Position numbers and translations under genes: made by a program
DNA from: an uncultured Microbacterium sp.
Lineage (GTDB): Bacteria > Actinomycetota > Actinomycetes > Actinomycetales > Microbacteriaceae
Direction: 5' to 3'
Assembly (NCBI RefSeq): GCF_937927635.1
Contig: NZ_CALBRW010000012.1
Location: 1 to 64,000 of the forward strand
DNA length: 64,000 nt
The notes under the pieces: model-generated
The model's input: only the letters and a program-made list of their open reading frames with translations
Database searches by the model: none
Told to the model about the DNA's origin: nothing
Shown here: piece by piece, positions 8,039 through 17,137 of the stretch
Layout: each line of letters opens with the position of its first letter
Position numbering within the stretch: position 1 is the first letter of the stretch

Positions 8039-8831
8039 GACCGAGCTTGATGAGGCCTCCCACCTCGCTGACCGGACCACCGCGGGATTCGGCGGCGCAG
8101 CCGGGGAGCCGGATGTCGGTTCCCAGAAGCCAGAACCAGCATTCGGCTCCCGGGCAGGCACGGATGCTCCAGGCGCGGCTGCCGACGACGCACCGTTCGT
8201 CGCGCCGGTCGCCATGGAGGACGACCTCGACGAGCTCTTCCCGGGCGACCGCGGAACGCTCGACGCCGAGGTGCGTCGCGTGCTCGTGCACGTGCTGCAG
8301 CGCCGGTTCCTCAGCGCCGAGGGCAACCGCGCCGAGTGGAGGCTCCTGCTCGAGCACCAGCAGCTCATCGAGTCGCGCCTGCACGACATGTACCTCCGCC
8401 TGGTCGTCGACCTGGGCCGCGGCCTGGCGTACAAGCAGCAGATCCGATCCGACGAGTTCGAGATGCCCGTCCTGCTGAAGGACACCCCGTACAACCGCAC
8501 CGAGACGCTGGTGCTCGTGCACCTGCGCACCGTGTTCCTGCGGGAATCCGCCTCCGGCGAGTCCGCCCCTCGCATCGACGTCGAGGACGTCGAGCAGACC
8601 GTGCTGAGCTATCTGACGGATGCTGACGGCTCGACCGCCCGGCAGCAGAAGGCCATCCGCGCGGCGCTCGACCGGCTCGACCGCGAGGGCGTCATCGACG
8701 AGGAGACCACGGGCCGCTACCGCATCAGTTCGCTGGTCGAGGTGGTGCTCAGCGCCGAGAAGCTCGCCGAACTGCGCACCTGGCTGCGCGCGCAGGCCGA
8801 GAAGAACCCGAAGGACGGGGCAGACGAATGA
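8031..8831 (+). CDS. jetB: JetB/MksE-type condensin subunit (DUF4194)
   Basis: About 266 residues matching DUF4194, the KITE-type winged-helix subunit of Wadjet/MksBEF complexes. The first 60 residues are low-complexity and acidic. The conserved core starts near DLDELFPGDRGTLDAEVRRV and includes RRFLSAEGNRAEWRLLLEHQ. It ends with the winged-helix phrase LDRLDREGVIDEETTGRYRI. The ATG at 8031 lies inside the end of jetA, and its stop overlaps the jetC ATG by four bases, so the three genes are translationally coupled. Confidence 0.85.
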   Translation: MPETELDEASHLADRTTAGFGGAAGEPDVGSQKPEPAFGSRAGTDAPGAAADDAPFVAPVAMEDDLDELFPGDRGTLDAEVRRVLVHVLQRRFLSAEGNRAEWRLLLEHQQLIESRLHDMYLRLVVDLGRGLAYKQQIRSDEFEMPVLLKDTPYNRTETLVLVHLRTVFLRESASGESAPRIDVEDVEQTVLSYLTDADGSTARQQKAIRAALDRLDREGVIDEETTGRYRISSLVEVVLSAEKLAELRTWLRAQAEKNPKDGADE

Positions 8832-11800
8832 CCATGCTCGACACGCTCTTCGGCCTGATCCCGGCCGACTCCCGCGGGCAGCAGTGGGTGGCCGAGGACC
8901 TGCAGCTGATCAACTGGGGTGGCTACGACGGCGGCCCGCACCGGGTGCGCTTCTCGCCCAATGCCACGCTGCTGTGCGGCGGGTCGGGCTCGGGCAAGTC
9001 CACCCTGATGGACGCCTACATCGCCCTGATGATGCCGCACACCACGCCCTTCAACGGGGCCTCCAACGGAGGCGTCACCGGTCGTCCGCGCGGCGATGAG
9101 CAGCGCAACATCCTCTCCTACGGCCGCGGCAAGATCGACGAGTCGCGCACCGACGAGGGCACCAGACTGCGCGTGCTGCGCGGTGACGGCGAGGACACCT
9201 GGACCGCCATCGCCATGACCTGGCGCGACCACGACGACTCCCGCTTCACTGCCATCCGCGCCTGGTACATCCCGGCCGGTGCGCGCATCCTCGAGGACAC
9301 CGTGCGCGTGCGCGCCACCGTCGACGGGCCGTTCGACCTCGCACGGCTCGAACAGGCGGCATCCCACCGCCTCACCGACGCGAGCCTGCGCGAACTGGGG
9401 CTGGAGACGCTCGGCACCGATCGCGAGTTCTCCGCCCGCCTGCATGCGGTGCTCGGCATCGGCGCGGCGGGCTCCGGCGCCAAGGCCATGAGCCTGCTGG
9501 CCCGCATCCAGGCCGGCCAGCAGATCACCACGGTCGACGACCTGTACAAGCGTCTCGTGCTCGAGGAGCCCGAGACGATGGCCGTGGCGGATGCCGTGGT
9601 CGCGCACTTCGATGAGCTGGAGAGCACGCGCACCAGCATGATCACGGCGCGGCAGCAGGTGAACGCGCTGGAGCCGATCGCCGGCATCCAGGAGCGCATC
9701 GAGGCCGCCGCCGAGCAGATGCGCCTGATCGACGAGGTCGGCGAGTTCTCGGCATCCGAGTCCCGCGCCGCACTCTGGCAGGCGCAGCGCCGGCTGGATC
9801 TGCTGCGCGAGGTGGAGGACGAGCTGCGTGATCGGACTCACGCGCTCGACCTGAGCCTGCGCGAGAAGAAGGCCCTCGTCGAGGCCGCCGAGGCCGAGCG
9901 CGACGGGCTGCTCGACCTGCTGCGGCAGTCCGGCGGCGACCGCCTCGAGACCGCGCAGCGCGAGCTGCGCGCGGTGGAGCGGCGTCTGGCCGAGGTGCAG
10001 CGCGAGCGGACACGCGTGGACGCCGTGCTCGCCGGGCTCGGGCTGACGGCCGGGACTGCGGACGAACTCGCGACCATCCAGCAGGACGCGCGTTCCGGGG
10101 GAGATGCGGGCGCCCGCCGCGCGGCCCGTGCCGCGTTCGCCGAGGCGGAGTCCGCCCGTCACGCGCTGGTGCGGCAGCGCCGCGAACTGGACGAGGAGCG
10201 TGAGAACGTCGGGCGCGGCAGCATCCCTGCCGCGCTGGATCGCGCACGCATGATGCTGGCGGATGCTGCGGGGCTGGACGCCGACGACCTGCCGTTCGTC
10301 GCCGAGCTCGTCGAGGTGCGCACGGAGTTCGAGCCGTGGCGCGAGGCGTTCAACCTGGCGCTCGGCGGCTTCGCCACCACGCTGCTCATCGATGCCTCGA
10401 ACGTGACCGCCTTCCGCTCCGCCATCGACCGGGTGCGCACGCCGGTCCGGCTGCGGTACGAGGGCGTGCACACCGGGCTCGCGACCTCGGATGCAGCCGA
10501 TTCGCGCACCCTGCCTGGCCGCCTGGACTACCGTGAGACGCCGTTCACCGGCTGGCTGCAGCAGCGACTCGAGGAGCGCTTCGGCTTCGTGTGCGTGGAC
10601 TCCTCGGCGCAGCTGTCCGCGCACACGATGGCGCTGACCATCACCGGTCAGATGTCGCAGGGCAACCGCGGCGCGCACGGCGGCCACGGCCGCGAGAACG
10701 TGCTGGGCTTCTCGAGCGAGCGGCGACTGCATGAACTGTCGTCGCGGGTCGAGCGTCTGGATGCGCAGGTGCAGGAGGCGACGGATGCCGTGCACGCGGC
10801 GGAGCACGCCATGGACGCCATCGAAGACCGTCTGAAGGCGTTCGCCCTGGTCCAGGACGTGACGTGGGAGCAGCTCGACGTCGAGGCCGTCGTCGCCGAG
10901 CGCGACCGTTGGGCCGCCGTCGAGACCGCGGTCACCGCGGAGAACCCGGAGATCGCCGAGCTGAAGGGGCGGGCGGAGAGCCGTCGCTTGACCGCCTCCG
11001 TGCTGCGCGACGAGATCGGCGCCCTGGGTGCGCAGCGCGCCGACGCGCAGGAGCGGTGGGGTGAGGTGACCGACCAGGTCGACGCCTGCCAGAGCGTGAT
11101 CGACTCCGCTGACGACCTCTCGCTGTCCTCGGCGCAGGCAGCTTTCCTGGACGACCGTTTCCTGCTGGACGACGCACCTGACGACGCGGCATCCGATCGT
11201 CTCGCACGTCTGGACCTGGCGCTGAAGACCGCCGCGACGCGGCTGGTCGGCGAGCGGCGCGCTGCCGCCGAAGCGCACGAGGAGCAGCGCGAGCGGATGC
11301 GCCAGTTGATGGCATCCTTCCTCGAGCGCTGGCCGAACCTGAACCTGCTGCCGGACCCGGACGCGTCGGTGGCGGAGTTCCAGGGCATTCTGGCTGCCCT
11401 GCGCACCAGCGGCCTGTACGAGCTGGAGCGGGAGTGGCGCGACAGCCTGCTGGGGCTGAGCGGAAACGACCTGACCAGCCTCGATTCCACGCTGAGCCGC
11501 TCGGTGCGCGAGATCCGCGATCGCATCGAGCCCATCAACGCCATCATGCGCGAGCTGCCGTTCTACGATGACGAGCACCGGCTGCAGATCTCGCCGCGCG
11601 AGAACCAGTCCGAGGCGCGCAAGCGGTTCCGCCGCGAGCTGCGCGAGGTGCGCGGGCTGATCGAGGCGGCGTCGACGGATGACGAGCGCGAGAACGCCTA
11701 CCGCCGCATGAGCCGCCTGATCGGCCGCATGCGCCGCACGGCCCCCGACTTCGCCGAGCTCATCGACGTGCGCAACCATGTGCGGGTCTCCGCCGAGCGC

Positions 11801-12160
11801 GTGCACGCCGGCACCGGCGAGCACGTCGCGCTGTACGACCACATCGGCGAGAAGTCCGGCGGCGAGTCGCAGGAGCTGGTCGCGTTCATCGTCGGCGCGG
11901 CCCTGCGCTACCAGCTGGGGGATGCCGGCGCCGAGCGCCCGCGCTATGCGCCGGTGTTCATGGACGAAGCCCTCATCAAGGCCGACGCGCACTTCACCAA
12001 GCGCGCGATCGGAGCCTGGCGCGGGCTCGGCTTCCAGCTCGTGATCGGCGCCCCGAACGACAAGTACAGCGCGATCGAGCCGCACGTGGATGTGGAGTAC
12101 ACGATCCTCAAGGACACCCGCGGCCGCTCCTGGGCCAAGGCGAAGGTCGCCGTGGACTGA
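8828..12160 (+). CDS. jetC: JetC/MksB-type SMC-like ATPase
   Basis: A 1110-residue SMC-like ATPase. The Walker A motif GGSGSGKST is at residues 51-59. Long coiled-coil arms rich in Glu/Arg/Ala run from about 250 to 460 and 570 to 1000. A compact hinge-like segment lies near 475-560. The signature SGGES is at 1010-1014 and Walker B YAPVFMDEA ends with Asp1046-Glu1047. In Wadjet the JetABC motor extrudes DNA loops and presents circular plasmids to the JetD nuclease. Here the downstream gene is a convergent acyltransferase and no JetD/MksG-like gene is adjacent, so this may be an MksBEF condensin acting on chromosome or plasmid structure rather than a cleaving defence system. Confidence 0.88.
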   Translation: MTMLDTLFGLIPADSRGQQWVAEDLQLINWGGYDGGPHRVRFSPNATLLCGGSGSGKSTLMDAYIALMMPHTTPFNGASNGGVTGRPRGDEQRNILSYGRGKIDESRTDEGTRLRVLRGDGEDTWTAIAMTWRDHDDSRFTAIRAWYIPAGARILEDTVRVRATVDGPFDLARLEQAASHRLTDASLRELGLETLGTDREFSARLHAVLGIGAAGSGAKAMSLLARIQAGQQITTVDDLYKRLVLEEPETMAVADAVVAHFDELESTRTSMITARQQVNALEPIAGIQERIEAAAEQMRLIDEVGEFSASESRAALWQAQRRLDLLREVEDELRDRTHALDLSLREKKALVEAAEAERDGLLDLLRQSGGDRLETAQRELRAVERRLAEVQRERTRVDAVLAGLGLTAGTADELATIQQDARSGGDAGARRAARAAFAEAESARHALVRQRRELDEERENVGRGSIPAALDRARMMLADAAGLDADDLPFVAELVEVRTEFEPWREAFNLALGGFATTLLIDASNVTAFRSAIDRVRTPVRLRYEGVHTGLATSDAADSRTLPGRLDYRETPFTGWLQQRLEERFGFVCVDSSAQLSAHTMALTITGQMSQGNRGAHGGHGRENVLGFSSERRLHELSSRVERLDAQVQEATDAVHAAEHAMDAIEDRLKAFALVQDVTWEQLDVEAVVAERDRWAAVETAVTAENPEIAELKGRAESRRLTASVLRDEIGALGAQRADAQERWGEVTDQVDACQSVIDSADDLSLSSAQAAFLDDRFLLDDAPDDAASDRLARLDLALKTAATRLVGERRAAAEAHEEQRERMRQLMASFLERWPNLNLLPDPDASVAEFQGILAALRTSGLYELEREWRDSLLGLSGNDLTSLDSTLSRSVREIRDRIEPINAIMRELPFYDDEHRLQISPRENQSEARKRFRRELREVRGLIEAASTDDERENAYRRMSRLIGRMRRTAPDFAELIDVRNHVRVSAERVHAGTGEHVALYDHIGEKSGGESQELVAFIVGAALRYQLGDAGAERPRYAPVFMDEALIKADAHFTKRAIGAWRGLGFQLVIGAPNDKYSAIEPHVDVEYTILKDTRGRSWAKAKVAVD

Positions 12161-12184
12161 GGTTCGGCCGAAGCGTCGCCAGTG

Positions 12185-14047
12185 TCAGTACCCCATCGGC
12201 TCCGGAGTGCGGTGCGGGCGGGCGGCGCGCTCGGCCTCGGAATCGCGGATGCCCTTCTCCACGACCTCCGCGAAGATCCGCCCACCGGCGGCACCGGGGT
12301 GGATGCGGTCGCCGGCCAGCAGATCCTCGTGCGGCGCGATGGCTCCGGACCAGTCGGCGACGACCACGCCGCTGCGCACCGAGGCGAAGGCCTGCAGCTC
12401 GGCGTTCACCCCGGGGATCCAGTCCCGCGGCGCGTAGGCGTTCACGAGCACCAGATCTCGGTTCGGCCCGACCTCGTCGGCCATCTTCTGCAGCACGCGC
12501 CTATCGATCGATCCGTTGGTGCCGAGGGCGACCACCACATGCTGTCGCAGGGCGCCCGAGGCCGCCAGCGCGTCGATGATCCCCGGCCCCTTCCAGCTCG
12601 AGCGCGAGACCTTCGCATCCACGAACGCGCCGGGGAAGCGTTCGTACAGGGCGGGCGCGGATGCCAGCATCACCGAGTCCCCGACGGCGGTGATCTGGTT
12701 CCCATCGATCGCGGTCGGTGTCGGCTCAGGATGCGGAGCGGGCTTCGCCGTCCGATTCTTCAGGGCCTTCTGTCCGGCCAGGATGGTCGCCTCGGCGGTG
12801 GTCATCGGCGGGGCCATCGCCACGGCCGCGGTGGTCCCGCCCAGCGCCAGCAGTGCGGCGACCAGCGCGCTGAGGGTCGCGAAGCGCGTCAGCGGGTTGC
12901 GCTTGAAACGCGCGCCGATCGCGCGCAGCGACCTGCGCAGTCCGAGCCTCCGCACGGGCGTCTCCAGCATCCGGAACGAGACGGCCGCGATGACCACGGC
13001 CAGCACCAGCGTCACCCACCCCGACAGCACGGGAACCCCGGCGGCACCGGCGGAGACGCCCTGCCCTGTCGCGGCGAGCACCAGCACCAGCAGCGGCCAG
13101 TGCCACAGGTAGATCCCGTATGACCGGTCGCCGATCCAGCGCAGCGGCTGCACGTCGACGGCCCGGCCGAACCAGGAGCCGGGCAGGACTCCGGCCAGGA
13201 TCGACAGCAGTGATCCGACGGATGCCAGCAGCAGCGTTCCGGGGAAGCCGGAGCCCGCCGGGTGCCCTGGCTGCAGTGCGGCCACCACGATGAGCCCGAT
13301 GCCCAGCATCCCGATCGCGAAACCGCCCACCCGGGCAGCCGAGGAGTGCATCCATGCCCGATCCGGCATGTCCCGCAGCGCGAATGCCAGTGCGATGCCC
13401 AACAGCAGTCCGAACGCGTGCGAGTCGGTGCCGAAGTACGCGCGGGTGACGGCGCCCTCGCCGACCAGCACCGACATCCACCAGGCCGAGGCGCCCGCCG
13501 CGACGATGGCGAACGCGACCAGCAGCCAGCGCGCCCGCAGCACCACCAGCAGCAGGGGCAGCAGCAGTGGCCAGAGCAGGTAGAACTGCTCCTCGACGGC
13601 CAGCGACCACACATTGCGGAACAGTTCCGGCTCGGTGGCGGCGAAGTAGTCCGAGCCGCCGGCCAGCGCCACCCAGTTGTAGCTGAACGTCGAGGCGCCC
13701 AGCAGCTGCCGGCCGATCCCCACCAGCACGTCACCGCCGATCGCCCATGCGACGCTTGCGCAGACCGTCAGCGCCACGGCCAGTGCGGGCAGCAGCCGGC
13801 GCGCGCGGCGGCGCCAGAAGTCCAGCATCCGATATCCGAGCGAATGCGTCGACGGACGCAGCATGAGCGAGGTGATCAGGAATCCGCTCACCACGAAGAA
13901 CACGTCCACGCCGACGAGTCCGCTGTGCACGCCCGCGCCGGGGAACAGGTGATAGATCAGCACCAGGCCGACCGCGATCGCCCGGAGTCCGTCGAGCCCC
14001 GCGAAGCGGGACGGCGAGGGGGATGCAGGCATAGCGGAGGAAGGCAC
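12185..14047 (-). CDS. Acyltransferase 3 family membrane protein with SGNH domain
   Basis: A 620-residue OafA/YrhL-type protein. The N-terminal 370 residues form about ten to eleven membrane helices of the acyltransferase-3 fold, starting FAGLDGLRAIAVGLVLIYHL, with GVDVFFVVSGFLIT and WSLAVEEQFYLLWP. The tail from about residue 450 is an extracellular SGNH-type domain with GDSVMLAS and DRIHPGAAG. Such proteins move acetyl or similar groups across the membrane onto wall or surface polysaccharides. The GTG start has no clear Shine-Dalgarno, and an ATG five codons later is an alternative. It is convergent with jetC, 24 bp apart. Confidence 0.87.
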   Translation of the reverse strand: MPSSAMPASPSPSRFAGLDGLRAIAVGLVLIYHLFPGAGVHSGLVGVDVFFVVSGFLITSLMLRPSTHSLGYRMLDFWRRRARRLLPALAVALTVCASVAWAIGGDVLVGIGRQLLGASTFSYNWVALAGGSDYFAATEPELFRNVWSLAVEEQFYLLWPLLLPLLLVVLRARWLLVAFAIVAAGASAWWMSVLVGEGAVTRAYFGTDSHAFGLLLGIALAFALRDMPDRAWMHSSAARVGGFAIGMLGIGLIVVAALQPGHPAGSGFPGTLLLASVGSLLSILAGVLPGSWFGRAVDVQPLRWIGDRSYGIYLWHWPLLVLVLAATGQGVSAGAAGVPVLSGWVTLVLAVVIAAVSFRMLETPVRRLGLRRSLRAIGARFKRNPLTRFATLSALVAALLALGGTTAAVAMAPPMTTAEATILAGQKALKNRTAKPAPHPEPTPTAIDGNQITAVGDSVMLASAPALYERFPGAFVDAKVSRSSWKGPGIIDALAASGALRQHVVVALGTNGSIDRRVLQKMADEVGPNRDLVLVNAYAPRDWIPGVNAELQAFASVRSGVVVADWSGAIAPHEDLLAGDRIHPGAAGGRIFAEVVEKGIRDSEAERAARPHRTPEPMGY

Positions 14048-14075
14048 GTTTCAGAGGGGGCTTGACCCTCCAGTC

Positions 14076-14081
14076 TAGGCT
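14076..14081 (+). promoter_or_regulatory. -10 element TAGGCT, leaderless promoter of truA
   Basis: TAGGCT ends six bases before the truA GTG at 14088, with no Shine-Dalgarno between. This is consistent with a leaderless mRNA. Confidence 0.4.
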
Positions 14082-14087
14082 GAGCAG

Positions 14088-14930
14088 GTGCGCATTCGCT
14101 TGGACATCGCCTATGACGGGACCGGCTTCCGGGGCTGGGCGAAACAGCCGGGACTGCGCACCGTGCAAGGAGTGCTCGAGGCAGGACTCGCCCGCATCGT
14201 CGGGTCCGAGGCGCATCTGATCGTGGCGGGCAGGACGGATGCCGGCGTGCATGCGTCCGGTCAGGTGGCGCATGTCGATCTGGACGAGGCGCAGTGGTCG
14301 CGCGTCACAGCGCGGCACGGGAAGGCGGCATCCGATCCCGCCGGGTCGCTGGCCCGCCGCATCCGCGGGGTGCTCGGGCAGTACCCCGACGTGACCGTGA
14401 GCCGCACGACTCTCGCACCCGACGGCTTCGACGCGCGGTTCTCGGCGGTGTGGCGCCGGTACCGCTATCGCCTGGCCGACGCGGGTGTGGGCTACGACCC
14501 GATGCGTCGCAACGACACCACCGCCGTGCGTGCCTCGCTCGACGTCGACCAGATGGATGCCGCCGCCCGCACCCTCATCGGGCTGCACGACTTCGCCGCG
14601 TACTGCAAGCCGCGCGAGGAGGCCACGACCATCCGCGCGTTGCTGGACTATCGCTGGCATCGGGATGCCGACGGCGTGCTCATCGCGGATGTGAAGGCCG
14701 ACGCGTTCTGCCACAGCATGGTGCGCGCGCTGGTCGGCGCCTGCGCGGCCGTGGGGGAGGGCAGGCTGTCCGTCGACGACGTCGTGCGGCTGCGCGAGGA
14801 GCTCACCCGCACCAGCGCCTTCAAGGTCCTTCCTGCCCGGGGGCTGACGCTCGCGGAGGTCGGATACCCCGCCGACGATCTGCTGGCGGCCCGTGCCGAG
14901 CAGACCCGAGCCCGACGCGACCGGGAGTAG
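14088..14930 (+). CDS. truA: tRNA pseudouridine(38-40) synthase TruA
   Basis: A 280-residue TruA that isomerises uridines 38-40 in the tRNA anticodon arm. The start IRLDIAYDGTGFRGWAKQP is characteristic, and the catalytic aspartate is Asp51 in GRTDAGVHA. The C-terminal half carries FHSMVR-type residues (AFCHSMVRALVGACAAVGEG). A 15-residue insertion around SRVTARHGKAASDP is common in actinobacteria. In many actinobacteria truA lies near rplQ or rplM; here rplM is 3 kb downstream. Confidence 0.95.
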   Translation: MRIRLDIAYDGTGFRGWAKQPGLRTVQGVLEAGLARIVGSEAHLIVAGRTDAGVHASGQVAHVDLDEAQWSRVTARHGKAASDPAGSLARRIRGVLGQYPDVTVSRTTLAPDGFDARFSAVWRRYRYRLADAGVGYDPMRRNDTTAVRASLDVDQMDAAARTLIGLHDFAAYCKPREEATTIRALLDYRWHRDADGVLIADVKADAFCHSMVRALVGACAAVGEGRLSVDDVVRLREELTRTSAFKVLPARGLTLAEVGYPADDLLAARAEQTRARRDRE

Positions 14931-14955
14931 TCGGCCGACGTTCATCCTGCGGCGG

Positions 14956-14961
14956 TAACGT
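14956..14961 (+). promoter_or_regulatory. -10 element TAACGT, leaderless promoter
   Basis: TAACGT ends six bases before the ATG at 14968 with no ribosome site between, matching the other leaderless candidates in the window. Confidence 0.4.
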
Positions 14962-14967
14962 GGCCCC

Positions 14968-15636
14968 ATGAGGCTCATCTCGTACAACCTGCGCAAGCAT
15001 CGCGCCGCGGGCGAGCTGAACGCGCTGGTCGCCACGCACGACCCCGACATCCTGTGCCTGCAGGAGTGCGACACGACGCTGCTCCCGGATGCCATCGGCG
15101 GCCTGGGGCTGGTGAGGGCGACGTCCGGCAACCGGCTGGGCCTGGCGATGTATCTGCGCAGCAACCAGTACCGGGTCGAGCGCGTGCGCACCATCGGGCT
15201 GAAGAAGTCGCTGCACGACCGAGTGCTCAAGCCCGCCAACGAGCGGGTGCTGGGGGCGCGGCTGCTGAACATCGACACAGGCCGGCACGTGGTGGTTGCG
15301 TCGTTCCATGCGGCGCCGCTGACCGCGCTGAACTCGCTGCGCCGCACGCAGATCCGCGCCGGGCTGAATGCCCTTCAGGAGCTCGCCCCCGGCATGCCGG
15401 TGCTGATGGTCGGCGACTACAACTACCCGGTGTTCAAGGAGAACCTGGGCCAGACCGTCCGCGAGCACGGCTACCGCCTGACGCTCAGCGACGACCGCAC
15501 GTACACGCGGTACCGGGTGTTCCGCGGGCACTACGACTTCGCGACCTCCAACGGCTTCGACATCTCCCGGATCACCACACTGCCGCAGGGCACCAGCGAC
15601 CACCGCCCGATCCTGGTCACCGCCGAGGCCGGCTAG
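14968..15636 (+). CDS. Endonuclease/exonuclease/phosphatase-fold protein
   Basis: A 222-residue member of the EEP metal-dependent phosphodiesterase superfamily. Motifs in order are SYNLRKH (Asn near residue 7), LQEC (metal-binding Glu near 33), FHAAPLT, GDYNYP (Asp and Asn near 150) and a terminal SDHRPI. It is short for the superfamily and lacks a signal peptide, so it probably acts in the cytoplasm. The substrate (nucleic acid, nucleotide or lipid phosphate) cannot be decided. Its 3' end runs into the hairpin repeat array. Confidence 0.82.
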   Translation: MRLISYNLRKHRAAGELNALVATHDPDILCLQECDTTLLPDAIGGLGLVRATSGNRLGLAMYLRSNQYRVERVRTIGLKKSLHDRVLKPANERVLGARLLNIDTGRHVVVASFHAAPLTALNSLRRTQIRAGLNALQELAPGMPVLMVGDYNYPVFKENLGQTVREHGYRLTLSDDRTYTRYRVFRGHYDFATSNGFDISRITTLPQGTSDHRPILVTAEAG

Positions 15637-15652
15637 CCGGACCCAGTGCTTT

Positions 15653-15959
15653 CGCGGGTCGCGAATGGCGGCCTTGCGGGGGTGGAGGCAGCCATATGCG
15701 ACCCGCGGGAGTGGTTGCTCCGTGCTCCGGGTGTGTCGTGGGGCGCGACTGGTGGTCTCGCGGGGGTGGAGGCAGCCATATGCGACCCGCGGGAGTGGTT
15801 GCTCCGTGCTCTGGGTGTGTCGCGGGGCGCGAACGGTGGCCTCGCGGGGCTGGAGGCAGCCATATGCGACCCGCGGGAGTGGTTGCTCCGTGCTCCGGGT
15901 GTGTCGCGGGTCGCGAATGGTGGCCTCGCGGGGCTGGAGGCAGCCATTCGGGCCCCGCG
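15653..15959. repeat. Tandem array of four hairpin repeats, 84-bp period
   Basis: Four hairpins of 55 nt at 15653-15707, 15737-15791, 15821-15875 and 15905-15959 recur at exactly 84 bp. In the last copies the arms form a nearly continuous 23-pair stem (CGCGGGTCGC pairing with GCGACCCGCG, then ATGG with CCAT and CCTC with GAGG) around a 9-nt loop. The 29-bp linkers carry the phrase GGAGTGGTTGCTCCGTGCTC. Because 84 is a multiple of three, long meaningless reading frames stay open on both strands. Just after it, GACCGGGCGCACAA occurs twice (15974 and 15999). No gene lies between 15637 and 16042. Confidence 0.9.
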
Positions 15960-16042
15960 AACCAGGGCCCGCAGACCGGGCGCACAAACGAGCCCGCGGA
16001 CCGGGCGCACAACGGGCTGGCGAAGGGCTCCTGAAGGTCGAC

Positions 16043-17023
16043 TCACATGCGGCGAGCGAGAGCATCGCGGACGATCTGGGTCGCGCATCGGGTCCAGCGG
16101 ATGTCCTGTGACGTGAGTCGCACGGTCTCCCAGCCCGCGGCCGAATAGTCGCGGTACTTCTGCATATCGCGGTTCCACTGCTTCTTCGAGGTTCGATGGT
16201 GGTCGCCCTCCACCTCGATGGCGATCTTCACCGTCGGATACGCGAACTCCGATATGCCCAGCCGACGGCCGTGCTCGTCGTAGACCTCGACGTCGAGTTC
16301 AGGCTCGGGAAGCCCGGCATCCTCGGCATCCAACCGGAAATCCGTCTCCAGCGGCGACGAACTGCCCACGCGGATCCTCTCCAGCGCTCGGCGGAGCTTG
16401 CGCACGCCGACATGGCGCCCTGCGCCAACGGCCTCACGCAGCTGCTCGACGGTGGCTGCGACCAGTTGAGGGCGCTGTCTCCCGCGATCGTCGCGTGGGA
16501 TCTGGACGATGGCATCGCCGACGATGATCAGCTCGCGCACGCTCAGGTGCTTCGCGAGCATCGTCCAGGTCGTTGCTGGTGAGGTGATCGGGATGCCGTC
16601 GAGCTCGTCGATCGCCACCATCCACGGCTCGATCCGCCTTCCCTTCACACCGGCGCCGCGGGGTGCCCGGCTCGGGGACAGCACAGCGACCTCGAGCTCG
16701 TCGGGAGCATCCACCGGATACTCGCGGATCACGGCGGCGCTGCGACCGCAGATGAAGCCACCGGGCGCCATGACCGTGAGGAATGTCCTGGCTTTCGCCT
16801 TCATCCGCTGTGCGTCAGCCCGCGTGCGTGCCAGGGGAGAGGTGTCCTCGGCGATCTCCTTCTCCTGCTCGGCAATATCGGATGCTGTGCGCCTGGCGCC
16901 ATGGAAGGGCGACGTGAGGTCAAGGGCCCTCAACCGTGCACGGCTGACTCCGGCGCGCAAGGCAGCAGCGGTGCTGAACTGCGCGCCGATGTCCTTCGGC
17001 AGCGGGGCAGGTGAGAACGGCAT
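16043..17023 (-). CDS. Winged-helix plus DUF559-type nuclease-fold protein
   Basis: A 326-residue protein of unknown function. The first 70 residues resemble the helix-turn-helix found at the N-terminus of AbiEi-like proteins (AALRAGVSRARLRALDL). The C-terminal 120 residues look like a DUF559/Vsr-type PD-(D/E)XK fold: PELDVEVYDEHGR, then FAYPTVKIAIEVEGDHH, then WNRDMQKYRDYSAAGWETVRL. The putative active-site residues (Glu, Asp, and Glu in EVEGDHH) are present. Related proteins are scattered in Microbacteriaceae genomes. A role in a toxin-antitoxin or restriction system is possible but unsupported; no partner gene is adjacent. Confidence 0.6.
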   Translation of the reverse strand: MPFSPAPLPKDIGAQFSTAAALRAGVSRARLRALDLTSPFHGARRTASDIAEQEKEIAEDTSPLARTRADAQRMKAKARTFLTVMAPGGFICGRSAAVIREYPVDAPDELEVAVLSPSRAPRGAGVKGRRIEPWMVAIDELDGIPITSPATTWTMLAKHLSVRELIIVGDAIVQIPRDDRGRQRPQLVAATVEQLREAVGAGRHVGVRKLRRALERIRVGSSSPLETDFRLDAEDAGLPEPELDVEVYDEHGRRLGISEFAYPTVKIAIEVEGDHHRTSKKQWNRDMQKYRDYSAAGWETVRLTSQDIRWTRCATQIVRDALARRM

Positions 17024-17137
17024 CCATCCACAATGCAGTCTGGAGGGGACAGCGGATGCCGTGGATCCCAGTGATTGTGCACAACTCCGCAGATCTCGAA
17101 GATGTGCAGCAGGACTGGCGAGGCATCCCGTGCGTGT

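Noticed and set aside
15653..15959. CRISPR-like array
   Set aside because: Units and linkers are both conserved, with no unique spacers and no cas genes.
15637..16180. Several long open frames on both strands over the repeat array
   Set aside because: The array has an 84-bp period, a multiple of three, so stop-free frames persist automatically. They show no ribosome sites or protein families.
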